A stretch of DNA of 43,169 nt from Planctomycetota bacterium (GCA_003696675.1 RFGH01000074.1:1-43169), one strand, 5' to 3'; shown: positions 25,376 through 33,971, counted from the stretch's first letter. Made by a program: numbers and translations. Notes: generated by a model from the sequence alone, not told the origin.

Positions 25376-27241
25376 TCAGGGCGACGCCGGCGGGCTGAAC
25401 ACCGTGGTCGGGTCGCCCGGGCCGAGCTCCAGCCCGCTCCAGTTCCACAACAGGATCATCGCCACCCAGACGAGCGTGAAGATCACCGTGTACGGCAGCA
25501 TCATCGCGATCAGCGTGCCGATGCCGGCCTTCGGCGCGTACTTCTGCACATACATCAAGATGATGATCATGTACGGATTCAGCGGCGTGATGATATTCGT
25601 CGTCGAGTCGCCGATGCGATAGGCCGTCTGCGTCATCTCCGGGCGGATGCCGATCAGCATGAACATCGGCACGAAGATCGGCGCGAAGAGCGCATACTTG
25701 GCGCTCATCGACCCGACGAATAGGTTGAACACCATCGTCACCAGAATGAACGACACCAGCAGCATCCCCGCGCCGAACTGCTGGTTGAACAGCCATTCGC
25801 CTCCCGAGAAAGCCAGCATCCGACCCAGCCCGGACTCCTCGAACGCTGCCACGAACTGACCGGCGAAGAACGCCAGCACGATGATCGGCGCCATGCTCGC
25901 CATCGAATCGATCATCGTCTTGGTCGCGTCCTTCGTCGATCTCACCGCCCCCACCGCCACGCCGAACGCCATCGCCGGCGCGATCGTCAGCAGGAACATC
26001 AGCGGCACGATCACAGCCACCCATCGCGGGAACGGACCATCGTCCCCGTGCAGCGGCGATCCCTCCCAGAGCACAAGCCCGACCGTTGCGGCCAGGCCCA
26101 CCGCGAACACCAGCCCGGCCCAGACCAGCCCCTTCCGCTCGTCCGGGCTCAGGTTGGCGTGCCCGTCCAGTGTGCTGGCCGCGGACGGGTCCGGCCCGCC
26201 GTCGGCGGCCGACTTCTTCGCCAGCCGCTTCTCCACAAACACCGCCGTCACGCCCCAACCCACGAAGGTCAGCACCACCGTCGACACGGCCATGAACCAC
26301 CACGACGCCGTCGCCGCGACCGCGCGGGTCGGATCGACCGTCTGCGCCGCCGACTGCGAAAAGTTGCTCATCATCGGCTCAAGGCTCGTGATCAGCAGGT
26401 TCGCGTTGAACCCCGCCGCCACACCCGCGAAAACCGCCGCGATCCCCGCCAGCGGGGAACGCCCCACCGCCAGATACGCCATCGCCGCCAGCGGCGGCAG
26501 CACCACATACCCCGCGTCCGATCCCAGCGAGCTCATGATCCCCAGGAACACCATCGACGGCGTCAGCAACTGCCCAGGCACGCGGGCCAGCGCCGAACGC
26601 AGCAACGCCGAGATCAGCCCCACCTTCTCCATCGGCCCGATGCCCAACATCCCCACCAGCACCACGCCCAGCGGCGCGAAGCCCAGGAAGTTCTTCACCA
26701 TGCTCGAGAGAAGCCAATACCAGCCGTTGCTGGTCACCAGCGACTGGCCCACCATCACCCGCCCGTTCGGCACCAGCACCGGCGGCGTATCCGGATCGCC
26801 GTCCAGATCCCGGGGAATCTTCTCGAACACGGTCCACCCGTGCTTGGAGATGTCCACCGGCGTCCCGTCGGGGTTCAGGATCCATTCCCCGGTCGCATCC
26901 ATCATCAGCCGGGCCGCCGGGGGCATATCGGGCAGTTCTTCCACCACCACGCTGGCTGTCTCGAACGATCCGTCCTCCCCGACGCGCCCGATCACCGCGC
27001 GCTGCTGATCCACCCCCCCGGCCCGAGTCGGATCGGGCACCCACCGCACCTCGAAGCCCTCCGGCAGCGTCGGGGCCGCGAAGTGGCTGATCCCCAGCAC
27101 CACTAGCAGCCCGATCAGGAACAGGAACGCCGGGTCGGGCAGCTTGTTCCCGAGCCACTCGATCGCGTTGAGGATACCGGACAACCGCCCGGCTTTGATG
27201 GGTTGGTTGGCGGACGGACGGGCATGGGGCGAATCATCCAT
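25376..27241 (-). CDS. AbgT family transporter with a large loop insertion
   Basis: A 621-residue multi-spanning membrane protein. It matches AbgT (p-aminobenzoyl-glutamate transporter) family members, for example LNAIEWLGNKLPDPAFLFLIG near the start, FGFAPLG-type segment FLGFAPLGVVLVGMLGIGP, SLGSDAGYVVLPPLAAM, GVAAGFNANLLI and RIGDSTTNIITPLNPYM. AbgT proteins are about 510-540 residues. The extra length is a soluble insertion of roughly 100 residues between the first and second membrane regions (PDPTRAGG...VMVGQSLV). Members export sulfonamides or import aminobenzoyl-glutamate peptides; neither the substrate nor a linked M20 hydrolase can be seen here. ATG 27241 gives the family N-terminus; the divergent POT gene starts 139 bases away. 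Confidence 0.92.
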   Translation of the reverse strand: MDDSPHARPSANQPIKAGRLSGILNAIEWLGNKLPDPAFLFLIGLLVVLGISHFAAPTLPEGFEVRWVPDPTRAGGVDQQRAVIGRVGEDGSFETASVVVEELPDMPPAARLMMDATGEWILNPDGTPVDISKHGWTVFEKIPRDLDGDPDTPPVLVPNGRVMVGQSLVTSNGWYWLLSSMVKNFLGFAPLGVVLVGMLGIGPMEKVGLISALLRSALARVPGQLLTPSMVFLGIMSSLGSDAGYVVLPPLAAMAYLAVGRSPLAGIAAVFAGVAAGFNANLLITSLEPMMSNFSQSAAQTVDPTRAVAATASWWFMAVSTVVLTFVGWGVTAVFVEKRLAKKSAADGGPDPSAASTLDGHANLSPDERKGLVWAGLVFAVGLAATVGLVLWEGSPLHGDDGPFPRWVAVIVPLMFLLTIAPAMAFGVAVGAVRSTKDATKTMIDSMASMAPIIVLAFFAGQFVAAFEESGLGRMLAFSGGEWLFNQQFGAGMLLVSFILVTMVFNLFVGSMSAKYALFAPIFVPMFMLIGIRPEMTQTAYRIGDSTTNIITPLNPYMIIILMYVQKYAPKAGIGTLIAMMLPYTVIFTLVWVAMILLWNWSGLELGPGDPTTVFSPPASP

Positions 27242-27380
27242 GGTCCCAGTGTTGCCGCAACCGCCCCCGCCAGCAACCCCGGCAGACCCGCAATCCAAAC
27301 TGCAACTTGAGCCCGAGGCGGCTTTCGCGTAGGTTGTCAGGCCCACAACCCGCGGAACACCAGCCCGCCAAGGACCCCGC

Positions 27381-29048
27381 ATGACCGCCCACCACAAACC
27401 CTACTTGACCACGCCCGACCAGACCGAGACCCGCATGCCCGCCGGTGTGCCGTTCATCATCGGGAACGAACTGGCCGAGCGTTTCAGTTTCTACGGCATG
27501 AAGGGCATCCTAACCGTCTTCATGACCCAGCACCTCATGAACGCCGCCGGCGAGTCCGCGAACATGAGCGACGAGCGGGCCAAGACCGTCTACCACCTCT
27601 TCACCGCCAGCGCCTATTTCTTCCCCATCCTCGGCGCGATCATGGCCGATGTCTTCTGGGGCAAGTACAAGACCATCCTCTGGATCAGCCTGATGTATTG
27701 CGTCGGGCACGGCTGCCTCGCGCTGATGGACCTCGGCCCGATCACCGGGCTGTGGGACATGACTCCGTTCCTCTTTCTCGGTCTGGCGCTCATCGCCGTC
27801 GGCGCCGGCGGCATCAAGCCCTGCGTCAGCGCCCATGTGGGCGACCAGTTCGGTCGCGGCAACAAACACCTGCTGACCCAGATCTTCAACTGGTTCTATT
27901 TCTCGATCAATGTCGGGGCCATGCTCAGCACCATCCTCACCCCCATCCTTCTTGAGAAGGTTGGGCCGTGGGCCGCATTCGGTCTGCCCGGCACGCTCAT
28001 GGCGATCGCGACCTTCGTGTTCTGGATGGGCCGCCACAAGTTCATCCATGTGCCGGCCGCTGGGTGGGAAAACTTCAAAAGGGAGACCTTCGGCCCCGAG
28101 GGTCGCCGCGCGATTCTGAATCTCGCGCCGCTCTTCCTCGTCTTCGTGCCCGTGTTCTGGGCGATCTTCGATCAGACAGGCTCGGCGTGGGTGCTGCAGG
28201 CCGAGAGCATGGACCGCCGATTCCTCGGCTTCACTTGGCTCGAATCGCAGGTGCAGGCGGTCAACCCGTTCTTTATCCTGTTGCTGATCCCGGTGTTCAC
28301 CTACGGGGTGTACCCGGCGATCAGCAAGGTCTTCCCGCTCACGCCGCTCCGCAAGATCGGCATCGGCTTCGTCCTCACCGCCGCGACCTTCGCCCTCTCC
28401 GCCATGATCGAAGTCTGGATCGACGACCGTTCCGGCCCGGTCATGACCCGGCTGTGGGCCGATCTGAACGCGTCGGGCGACATGCCCGCCCGCCTCTCCG
28501 ACATGGTCCGCACAGCCAAGGAAATGGGCTGGACACAGGACCAGCTCACCCCCTACCTCGCCGACATGCCCAACATCGGGCTGCAGTTCATCGCCTACAT
28601 CATCCTGACTAGTGCCGAGATCATGGTCTCCATCGTCTGCCTTGAGTTCGCCTACACGCAAAGCCCCAAGCGGATGAAGAGCTTTGTGATGGGCATCTAC
28701 TTTCTCGGCGTCTCGCTCGGCAACTTTTATGTCTCCGGCGTCAACATCGTCATGGACGCCATGAAAGACCCGGTGACCGGCTCAACCCCACTGGACGGCG
28801 CGAACTACTACTGGTTCTTCGCCGGCCTGATGATGGCCGCGTTCTTCATCTACCTGATCTGGGCCAAGACCTACAAGGGTCAGACCTACATCCAGGGCGA
28901 GCCGGACGCCGCCGATATCCGTTGCCCGTCGTGCGCCTATGACCTCCACGGCACCTCCGGCAACGCGTGCCCGGAGTGCGGGGCGGATATCACCGATCTG
29001 CGAATCGTGCAGGCACAGGCGGAAGCCCAAGGCCCGGACGCCCGCTAA
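27381..29048 (+). CDS. POT/PTR2 family peptide transporter with a C-terminal zinc ribbon
   Basis: A 555-residue proton-coupled oligopeptide transporter. The ExxERF signature is ELAERFSFYGMKG (30-42). Other family segments are ADVFWGKYKTI, GGIKPCVSAHVGDQF, QIFNWFYFSINVGA and ILTSAEIMVSIVCLEFAYTQSP. It imports di- and tripeptides across the inner membrane. After the last span a soluble tail carries Cys515, 518, 530 and 533 in CPSC-x11-CPEC, a zinc ribbon that ordinary POT transporters lack and whose consensus recurs in unrelated planctomycete proteins. AAGGA precedes ATG 27381. Divergent from the AbgT gene. Confidence 0.95.
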   Translation: MTAHHKPYLTTPDQTETRMPAGVPFIIGNELAERFSFYGMKGILTVFMTQHLMNAAGESANMSDERAKTVYHLFTASAYFFPILGAIMADVFWGKYKTILWISLMYCVGHGCLALMDLGPITGLWDMTPFLFLGLALIAVGAGGIKPCVSAHVGDQFGRGNKHLLTQIFNWFYFSINVGAMLSTILTPILLEKVGPWAAFGLPGTLMAIATFVFWMGRHKFIHVPAAGWENFKRETFGPEGRRAILNLAPLFLVFVPVFWAIFDQTGSAWVLQAESMDRRFLGFTWLESQVQAVNPFFILLLIPVFTYGVYPAISKVFPLTPLRKIGIGFVLTAATFALSAMIEVWIDDRSGPVMTRLWADLNASGDMPARLSDMVRTAKEMGWTQDQLTPYLADMPNIGLQFIAYIILTSAEIMVSIVCLEFAYTQSPKRMKSFVMGIYFLGVSLGNFYVSGVNIVMDAMKDPVTGSTPLDGANYYWFFAGLMMAAFFIYLIWAKTYKGQTYIQGEPDAADIRCPSCAYDLHGTSGNACPECGADITDLRIVQAQAEAQGPDAR

Positions 29049-29051
29049 ACC

Positions 29052-30332
29052 TCATCGCACCCGCGTGTTCGCCAGGCCCGATCGGAGGAAGTACTCCATC
29101 AGGTCGCACCCCGGGTCGATGTGCAGGTCCGAAGCGTCGGCCTGCCGCTCGCTGAACGACCGCTCCACGACCGAACGCACCCACGCCCCGGCCATCATGA
29201 ACGGCACGGGAGTGGCGTCGTGCTTGCGCGTCGAGCACAGCGTGTAGTGATCGGGCAGGACCAGCAACCGCCAGCCCTCGCTGTCCGGGTCGGTCTCAGG
29301 ATCGCCGTACTTTTCGAGGGCCTTGGACACCGGGCCGATGATCTCGCGGTCGATCGATTCCAGGCTGGCGACCTTGGTCTGCCAGTCCGCCTGATGGCTG
29401 GCCTCGTCCGGGGCTTCGACATGGCAGCACACGATGTCGTAGCGATCCAGCGACGCGATCGTCGCCCGACCCTGCGCGGCGTAGTCGGTATCGTGGTAAC
29501 TGGTCAGCCCCGGGCAGTCGATCAGGTCCCAGCCGATCAGGCGGGCGATGCCGGCCAGCAGGTCCACGCTGGTGATCATGCCGCCGGTCAGCCCGAACCG
29601 CTGCAGAAAGCTCGGCAGCTGCGGGCGTGTGCCCTGTCCCCAGATCCAGGCGCTGTTCGCCGGACGCAGCCCCTGCTCACGCCGGGCCTGGTTGATCTCG
29701 TGCGAGCCGAGGTACGCACGGCTGAGTTCCATCAGTCGCACGATCAGATCAGCGTTGGCGCCGCCCGAGGGCAATGAAGCAGACCACGGCTGGTTGGGAA
29801 TCTCGTGGGGCGGCACCGTCCGCACCGACGCGTACGACCGACCCGAACGATCCACCAGGATGCTTCGATAGCTCACCCCCGGTGTCAGCTCGAAACCAGA
29901 CGCCAAGTCCGGCTCGTGATCGGCCCAGTACTCGCTCAGCCCGTTGAGCAGCGTACGGGCCTCGCTATCACCGATGCCGCCGGCCGAGTGGTCGAGCATC
30001 AGCCCGTCCTGATCGGTGCCCGGCTCGCCAACCGTCACGAGATTGAGCCGAAAGATCCACTGCGTGGGGTCGGTCTCGATGCCGAGGGCGGCCGCCTCGA
30101 GCGGGGCTCGCCCGGTGTGGTACAGACGCGGCTCGTAGCCCAGCAGATCCATCGTGCACACATCCGAGCCAGCACCGAAGCCGGGCGGCGTGGTGGCGAC
30201 GGTGCCCACGCGCCCGGCACGGGCGAGCGCGTCGAGGTTGGGCATCTCGGCCGCTTCGAAGGGCGTCAGGCCGTTGAGTTCGGGCAGGGGGCGGTCGGCG
30301 CCGCCGTCGGGGATGATGACGACATACTTCAC
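29052..30332 (-). CDS. apgM: ApgM-type cofactor-independent phosphoglycerate mutase
   Basis: A 426-residue alkaline-phosphatase-superfamily protein of the archaeal-type iPGM group. VVIIPDGGADRP at residues 4-15 holds the first metal Asp. GFGAGSDVCTMDLLGYEP (51-68) contains the Ser nucleophile region. CHVEAPDEASHQAD and the C-terminal DHYTLCSTRKHDATPVPF are the other metal-binding blocks. The reaction is interconversion of 3- and 2-phosphoglycerate. Some bacterial members have been proposed to act as homoserine kinases, which cannot be excluded here. It is 28 bases downstream of the M50 protease gene and probably the last gene of the rpmI-rplT run; its end meets the POT gene with 3 bases between. 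Confidence 0.9.
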   Translation of the reverse strand: MKYVVIIPDGGADRPLPELNGLTPFEAAEMPNLDALARAGRVGTVATTPPGFGAGSDVCTMDLLGYEPRLYHTGRAPLEAAALGIETDPTQWIFRLNLVTVGEPGTDQDGLMLDHSAGGIGDSEARTLLNGLSEYWADHEPDLASGFELTPGVSYRSILVDRSGRSYASVRTVPPHEIPNQPWSASLPSGGANADLIVRLMELSRAYLGSHEINQARREQGLRPANSAWIWGQGTRPQLPSFLQRFGLTGGMITSVDLLAGIARLIGWDLIDCPGLTSYHDTDYAAQGRATIASLDRYDIVCCHVEAPDEASHQADWQTKVASLESIDREIIGPVSKALEKYGDPETDPDSEGWRLLVLPDHYTLCSTRKHDATPVPFMMAGAWVRSVVERSFSERQADASDLHIDPGCDLMEYFLRSGLANTRVR

Positions 30333-30360
30333 GCGCTGAGAATAGGAGCAGCCCGACCGC

Positions 30361-31056
30361 TCAGGGCGAAACGCCCATGAGCATCCAAAGCAGGTCGGTC
30401 ACCGTGTGAACGATGCTGAGCGCCGCAGGGAAAATGAAGTCGCCCGCGAACCAGAAGAAGACCAGCATCAGCCCCATGCTGATCCACATGCCGTGCTCGG
30501 ACATCACGAACTCACGGTACGGGCGGATGTAGTGGGCGGCGATCCGCCCGCCGTCCAGCGGCATGGCCGGGAGCAGGTTGAACATCAGAAGGACCAGGTT
30601 CAGCATCGCCCCGACCCTGAGGAAGATCTCAAGGTTGCCCCGAAGCGGCTCGGCGATCGTGACTGACGAAATCAGTTCACCCGAAGCCAGCGGCGCCCAG
30701 ATCACCAGCACGACCAGGGCGATCGCCGCGAGGAGCAGGTTCATCGCGGGGCCCGCGGCGGACACGATCGCGTCGGCGTGCCGGCCCCGCATCCGTGAGG
30801 GATCCACCGGCATCGCTCCCCATGCGATGCCGATCAGGGCGAGCGCGACAAGAGAAAACCCGCCCATGTGAACGAGCGGGTTCCAGGTCATGTGCCCGGT
30901 GACGCGGGGGGTCGGGTCACCCATGCGAAGGGCCGCCCAGCCGTGCGCCAGTTCGTGCAGAACGATCGAAACAATCACCCACACCAACCACGACACCACA
31001 AAGACAGGCCCGAGCTGGGGGGAGTTCCAGAAGTCCGCGATCCACCAACCGCCCAT
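30361..31056 (-). CDS. M50 family site-2-protease-like membrane metalloprotease
   Basis: A 231-residue membrane protein with the zinc motif HELAHG (34-39) in the first long span and the second active-site motif LLPAMPLDGGRIAA, as in SpoIVFB/rhomboid-unrelated M50 proteases. No PDZ or CBS domain is present, so this is the minimal form. Members cut transmembrane regulators or anti-sigma factors inside the membrane. ECF sigma genes lie nearby (33-35 kb) but not in the same unit, so a link is speculative. It follows rplT by 45 bases on the same strand. Confidence 0.9.
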   Translation of the reverse strand: MGGWWIADFWNSPQLGPVFVVSWLVWVIVSIVLHELAHGWAALRMGDPTPRVTGHMTWNPLVHMGGFSLVALALIGIAWGAMPVDPSRMRGRHADAIVSAAGPAMNLLLAAIALVVLVIWAPLASGELISSVTIAEPLRGNLEIFLRVGAMLNLVLLMFNLLPAMPLDGGRIAAHYIRPYREFVMSEHGMWISMGLMLVFFWFAGDFIFPAALSIVHTVTDLLWMLMGVSP

Positions 31057-31101
31057 GAGCGTCTGCTCCCGTGCTGTGGCCGACCGGACGGCGAAAATAA
31101 A

Positions 31102-31476
31102 TCAGGCGTTGGCGGGGGTCGCCTTGGCCGCCTTGAGCGCCTGCTCGCAGATCTGGTCGAAGAGCTTGGGATCTTCGATCGCGATCTGGCTGAGCATCTT
31201 GCGGTTCAGGTTGATCCCGGCCAGCTTCATCCCGTTGATGAACAGGCTGTAGCGGGTGCCACGCATGCGGCAGGCGGCCGTGATACGGGTGATCCACAGG
31301 CGACGCATGTCCCGCTTGCGGGCACGACGGTCGCGGTAGCTGAACAGACCCGCGCGACGGACGGCGTCCTTGGCCTTGTACTTGTGGCGGCTGCGCGAGC
31401 CGTAGTAGCCGCGAGCCTTGCGGAGGAGCTTGCGACGGGCCTGTGTGCGGGCTGCACCCTTACGAACGCGTGGCAT
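31102..31476 (-). CDS. rplT: 50S ribosomal protein L20
   Basis: A 124-residue basic protein matching L20 end to end: MPRVRKGAARTQARRKLL at the start, ARGYYGSRSR, RRLWITRITAACR and LNRKMLSQIAIEDP. L20 is an early 23S rRNA-binding assembly protein and in many bacteria represses its own operon. It is encoded after rpmI with a 132-base spacer that forms two strong hairpins. The C-terminus has a short extension (LKAAKATPANA). Confidence 0.98.
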   Translation of the reverse strand: MPRVRKGAARTQARRKLLRKARGYYGSRSRHKYKAKDAVRRAGLFSYRDRRARKRDMRRLWITRITAACRMRGTRYSLFINGMKLAGINLNRKMLSQIAIEDPKLFDQICEQALKAAKATPANA

Positions 31477-31552
31477 GGATCATTCTCCAAGTTTGCCTGA
31501 CGGAGCCGAACGATCCCGGTCTTGGTTCCCGGCAGGCGGGGCTGGACATCCC

Positions 31553-31598
31553 GCGGCCCACGCTGGGCCGCTGGTGGTCAACGCGGGCCGGACCCGCG
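31553..31598 (-). promoter_or_regulatory. Paired hairpins in the rpmI-rplT spacer
   Basis: GCGGCCCA (31553-31560) pairs perfectly with TGGGCCGC (31564-31571), and CGCGGG (31582-31587) with CCCGCG (31593-31598). Both lie in the transcribed spacer upstream of rplT. They may be an L20 recognition site or stabilise the message. No T-run follows. Confidence 0.45.
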
Positions 31599-31608
31599 AT
31601 GGTGTTGT

Positions 31609-31899
31609 TTACGAGGCGCTCTTGGCGGCTTCCTTCGCGGCGCGACGCTCGGCCGGCGAGGGGCTGCGACGCAGCGAGGTGCGGGGCTGGTTGCGCCCGC
31701 GCAGGCGGCGGAACAGCAGCTTCTCGAAGCGCTTGGCTTCGCCCGAGGTCAGGTAGGGATCCTTGCGGAGCTGACGCAGGCGCTTGCCGGACTTGTGGCT
31801 GGACAAGTGCTTGTGGAACGCCGAGCGATGGCGGACCTTGCCGGTCTTCGAGACGCGGACGCGCTTGAGGATGCCCTTGTGGATCTTGTTCTTCGACAT
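31609..31899 (-). CDS. rpmI: 50S ribosomal protein L35 with a C-terminal extension
   Basis: A 96-residue protein. The first 65 residues are typical L35 (NKIHKGILKRVRVSKTGKVRHR, AFHKHLSSHKSGKRLRQLRK). About 30 further residues (RLRGRNQPRTSLRRSPSP...AAKEAAKSAS) extend beyond the usual 64-66. GGAG is 8 bases before ATG 31899. In most bacteria rpmI follows infC, but here the gene upstream is unrelated. Confidence 0.95.
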   Translation of the reverse strand: MSKNKIHKGILKRVRVSKTGKVRHRSAFHKHLSSHKSGKRLRQLRKDPYLTSGEAKRFEKLLFRRLRGRNQPRTSLRRSPSPAERRAAKEAAKSAS

Positions 31900-31926
31900 G
31901 GAGGCTGCTCCGAGGTCTCGATAGGC

Positions 31927-31998
31927 AAAGAAAGCCCGCCTTGAGGCGAGCCGGGAAGGGTAGACCGGGTCCCCGGGCTAGACAACAGCCCGGAGGAC
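31927..31998 (-). terminator. Terminator-like leader structures just upstream of rpmI
   Basis: On the minus strand GCTCGCC (31951-31945) pairs with GGCGGGC (31940-31934) through a TCAA loop, followed by TTTCTTT (31933-31927). This is a proper intrinsic terminator only 27 bases before the rpmI start. Upstream of it GTCC-CCGGGCT (31969-31979) pairs with AGCCCGG-A-GGAC (31987-31998). It either ends the sigma/pseudopilin-like operon or acts as an L20-responsive attenuator, as known for infC-rpmI-rplT leaders in Firmicutes. Confidence 0.65.
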
Positions 31999-32074
31999 CA
32001 AACCAGAGCCCGAACCCGCACCTCCGCCCGGAGAGGCCCCGGTGCGAGCGGACGGGTCCGGGATGGGACCTCGG

Positions 32075-33292
32075 TCAGGGCCCCACAAAGGCGTCGGTCG
32101 GGGATTCGGGGATCTCCGTACCGCGGAAGTTCTTGTCCAACCGCTCCCGGACCTGGCGGATGATCGTCTCGATCGAGCGGGGCAGCCAGATGTTGTCACC
32201 CCCCACCACCGGGGATCGCTCCCAATCGGCCGACCCGTCGAGCCGGAGGACATACTGGCCCCTCCCGGCGTGGTTGGGGGAGTTGGCTTCGGGGATGACG
32301 GGCAGCCCGGCCGCGATCCGCAGGGTGACCGGGGACCGGTCGGCCGTGACGACCACTTGGGCCGGGCTGGCGACGGGGAGGGTCGTGCGCAGACCGCCGT
32401 TGGGCATGATGCGGTAGGAGTACGAGATTTCCTGCATCGAGCCCCAGTCCCAGGCATCGGGGTCGGCCGCGCCCCGGGCGGCGTGGGGGTTGCCGGCGCA
32501 AGCGAGGTCGTCGAGACCCTCGTACCCGGTCCGGACCAGAGTGAACAGGTTAGCGGAGTTGGAGCGATCCTTGGTCCCCACATCCATCCAGCGGGACCCG
32601 CTGAAGCCGGCGGTCGCCATGGGCAGGAAGTCGGCGTGGTCTCCGGCATAGGTGCCGAACGCGCGGGCCGAGGTCTGCATGTTGCCCAGGCAGGCCAGAC
32701 GGTCCTGACGCTGCCCCACGGCGTTCATGGCCGGAAGTGCGACCGAGGCACAGAGCAGCAGCATCGCGGCGATCGAGACGAGGTCGGCCAGACGCATCCG
32801 CCAACCGGTCAGTTCGGGGCCGTGATCGAGGGTCATGCGTTCCGCGCGGAACGCCTCCTCGCGCGAGACCGCCGCCATGACCCGCTCGATCCGGGCGGCC
32901 CGTTCGACAGGATCGGACGGCTGGCCGGAGGTGGCCAATGCGGCGAACGATTCGACCCGGGCGACGCGGTCCGATCCGGGCGTCTGCACCCCATCCATCC
33001 ACTGATCCACCGCCATGATGTCGTCGGGGTGCAGCGGCAGAGCATCGGCCTCCGCCTGGGCCGCGCGACGGGCTCTCAGCACGGTCACATCCACGCGGGC
33101 GGTGCGGGCATCGGTCTCGCCCGCGACGGGGGTTCCGAGCAGGGCGAGCAGCGACATGACGCGATGTGTGCGCGCATCCGTGTCGTTCGCGGGCTCGAGC
33201 CCGGACTCGATCAGGCGATCCAGTGCCGCGGCATCGGGCTCGGAAAGCCGATCGTTGGTCTGTTCGTCCCAGTCACGCATGGGGTTGGTCAT
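32075..33292 (-). CDS. Membrane protein with anti-sigma-like N-terminus and pseudopilin-like segment
   Basis: 405 residues. Residues 1-165 are soluble, acidic and Asp/Arg-rich, without a clear zinc motif. A single membrane span at about 168-190 (LADLVSIAAMLLLCASVALPAM) is followed directly by RQDRLACLGNMQTSARAFGTYAGDHADFLP. This last part closely resembles the stretch after the hydrophobic helix of planctomycete prepilin-like (DUF1559-type) proteins, where R..xC..NL.Q...A...Y is followed by D....P. The extracytoplasmic part includes SYSYRIMPNGG and a DGSADW turn. It is encoded 67 bases after an ECF sigma gene on the same strand, so an anti-sigma or sensor role is likely. A start at GTG 33295 is equally possible. 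Confidence 0.7.
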   Translation of the reverse strand: MTNPMRDWDEQTNDRLSEPDAAALDRLIESGLEPANDTDARTHRVMSLLALLGTPVAGETDARTARVDVTVLRARRAAQAEADALPLHPDDIMAVDQWMDGVQTPGSDRVARVESFAALATSGQPSDPVERAARIERVMAAVSREEAFRAERMTLDHGPELTGWRMRLADLVSIAAMLLLCASVALPAMNAVGQRQDRLACLGNMQTSARAFGTYAGDHADFLPMATAGFSGSRWMDVGTKDRSNSANLFTLVRTGYEGLDDLACAGNPHAARGAADPDAWDWGSMQEISYSYRIMPNGGLRTTLPVASPAQVVVTADRSPVTLRIAAGLPVIPEANSPNHAGRGQYVLRLDGSADWERSPVVGGDNIWLPRSIETIIRQVRERLDKNFRGTEIPESPTDAFVGP

Positions 33293-33359
33293 CACGGTGG
33301 TCTCTCTTGCTGTGCGATCCTGTCGTGGGTGATCTCGACGGGAACGCTTTGCGACGCTG

Positions 33360-33971
33360 TCAGTCCGCCCTGTCAGGCTTTTCTCTTGTGACGGCCTGCC
33401 AGGCGCGGGCGAATCCCGCGACGGCGGCGTGCATGCGGGATTTGACGGTCCCGAGCGGGATACCCAGATCGTCGGCGATCTGCTGGTAGCTCAAGCGCTG
33501 GAAGTAGGCCAGCAGGAGCACTTCGCGGAGGGCGGGCTGGAGCCGGGCCAGCGCGTCCTGCACGAGCGCGTCACGCTCGGAGGCGGTGATGGCGGCGTCC
33601 GGGCTGGGCACATCGACCTCCAGAAGATCCACGAACGAAGTCGTGCCGTCGGGGCCGCCGATGGGGGCCGAGAGTTCGACGGCACGCTGTCTGCTCCGCT
33701 TACGGAGGTAGTCCCGCCCTTTGTTCGCGGCAATTGTGAACAACCACGGGCGAAATCGCCTGCTGGTGTCGAATGTGTGGGCGGACTGGTGGATCTGGAG
33801 AAAGGTGTCTTGAAACAGGTCATCGGCGGCCGAGCGATCGCCCACCAGCCGGGTCAGGAACCGGAGGAGGTCGTCGTGGTACCGATCGACGAGGGTCCGG
33901 TAGGCGGCGAGGTCGCCGTCAAGGAACCGTTCGAACACGGCTTCATCTGACAGAGAGGCGAAATCGTCCAA
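33360..33971 (-). CDS. ECF RNA polymerase sigma factor
   Basis: A 203-residue sigma-70 family protein. Region 2 is LVDRYHDDLLRFLTRLVGDRSAADDLFQDTFLQIH followed by FRPWLFTIAANKGRDYLRK. Region 4 is LREVLLLAYFQRLSYQQIADDLGIPLGTVKSRMHAAV. The start appears to be TTG 33971, since AAGGA lies 8 bases upstream and the family N-terminus begins there. The next gene on the strand encodes a membrane protein that probably controls it. Target promoters unknown. Confidence 0.93.
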   Translation of the reverse strand: MDDFASLSDEAVFERFLDGDLAAYRTLVDRYHDDLLRFLTRLVGDRSAADDLFQDTFLQIHQSAHTFDTSRRFRPWLFTIAANKGRDYLRKRSRQRAVELSAPIGGPDGTTSFVDLLEVDVPSPDAAITASERDALVQDALARLQPALREVLLLAYFQRLSYQQIADDLGIPLGTVKSRMHAAVAGFARAWQAVTREKPDRAD

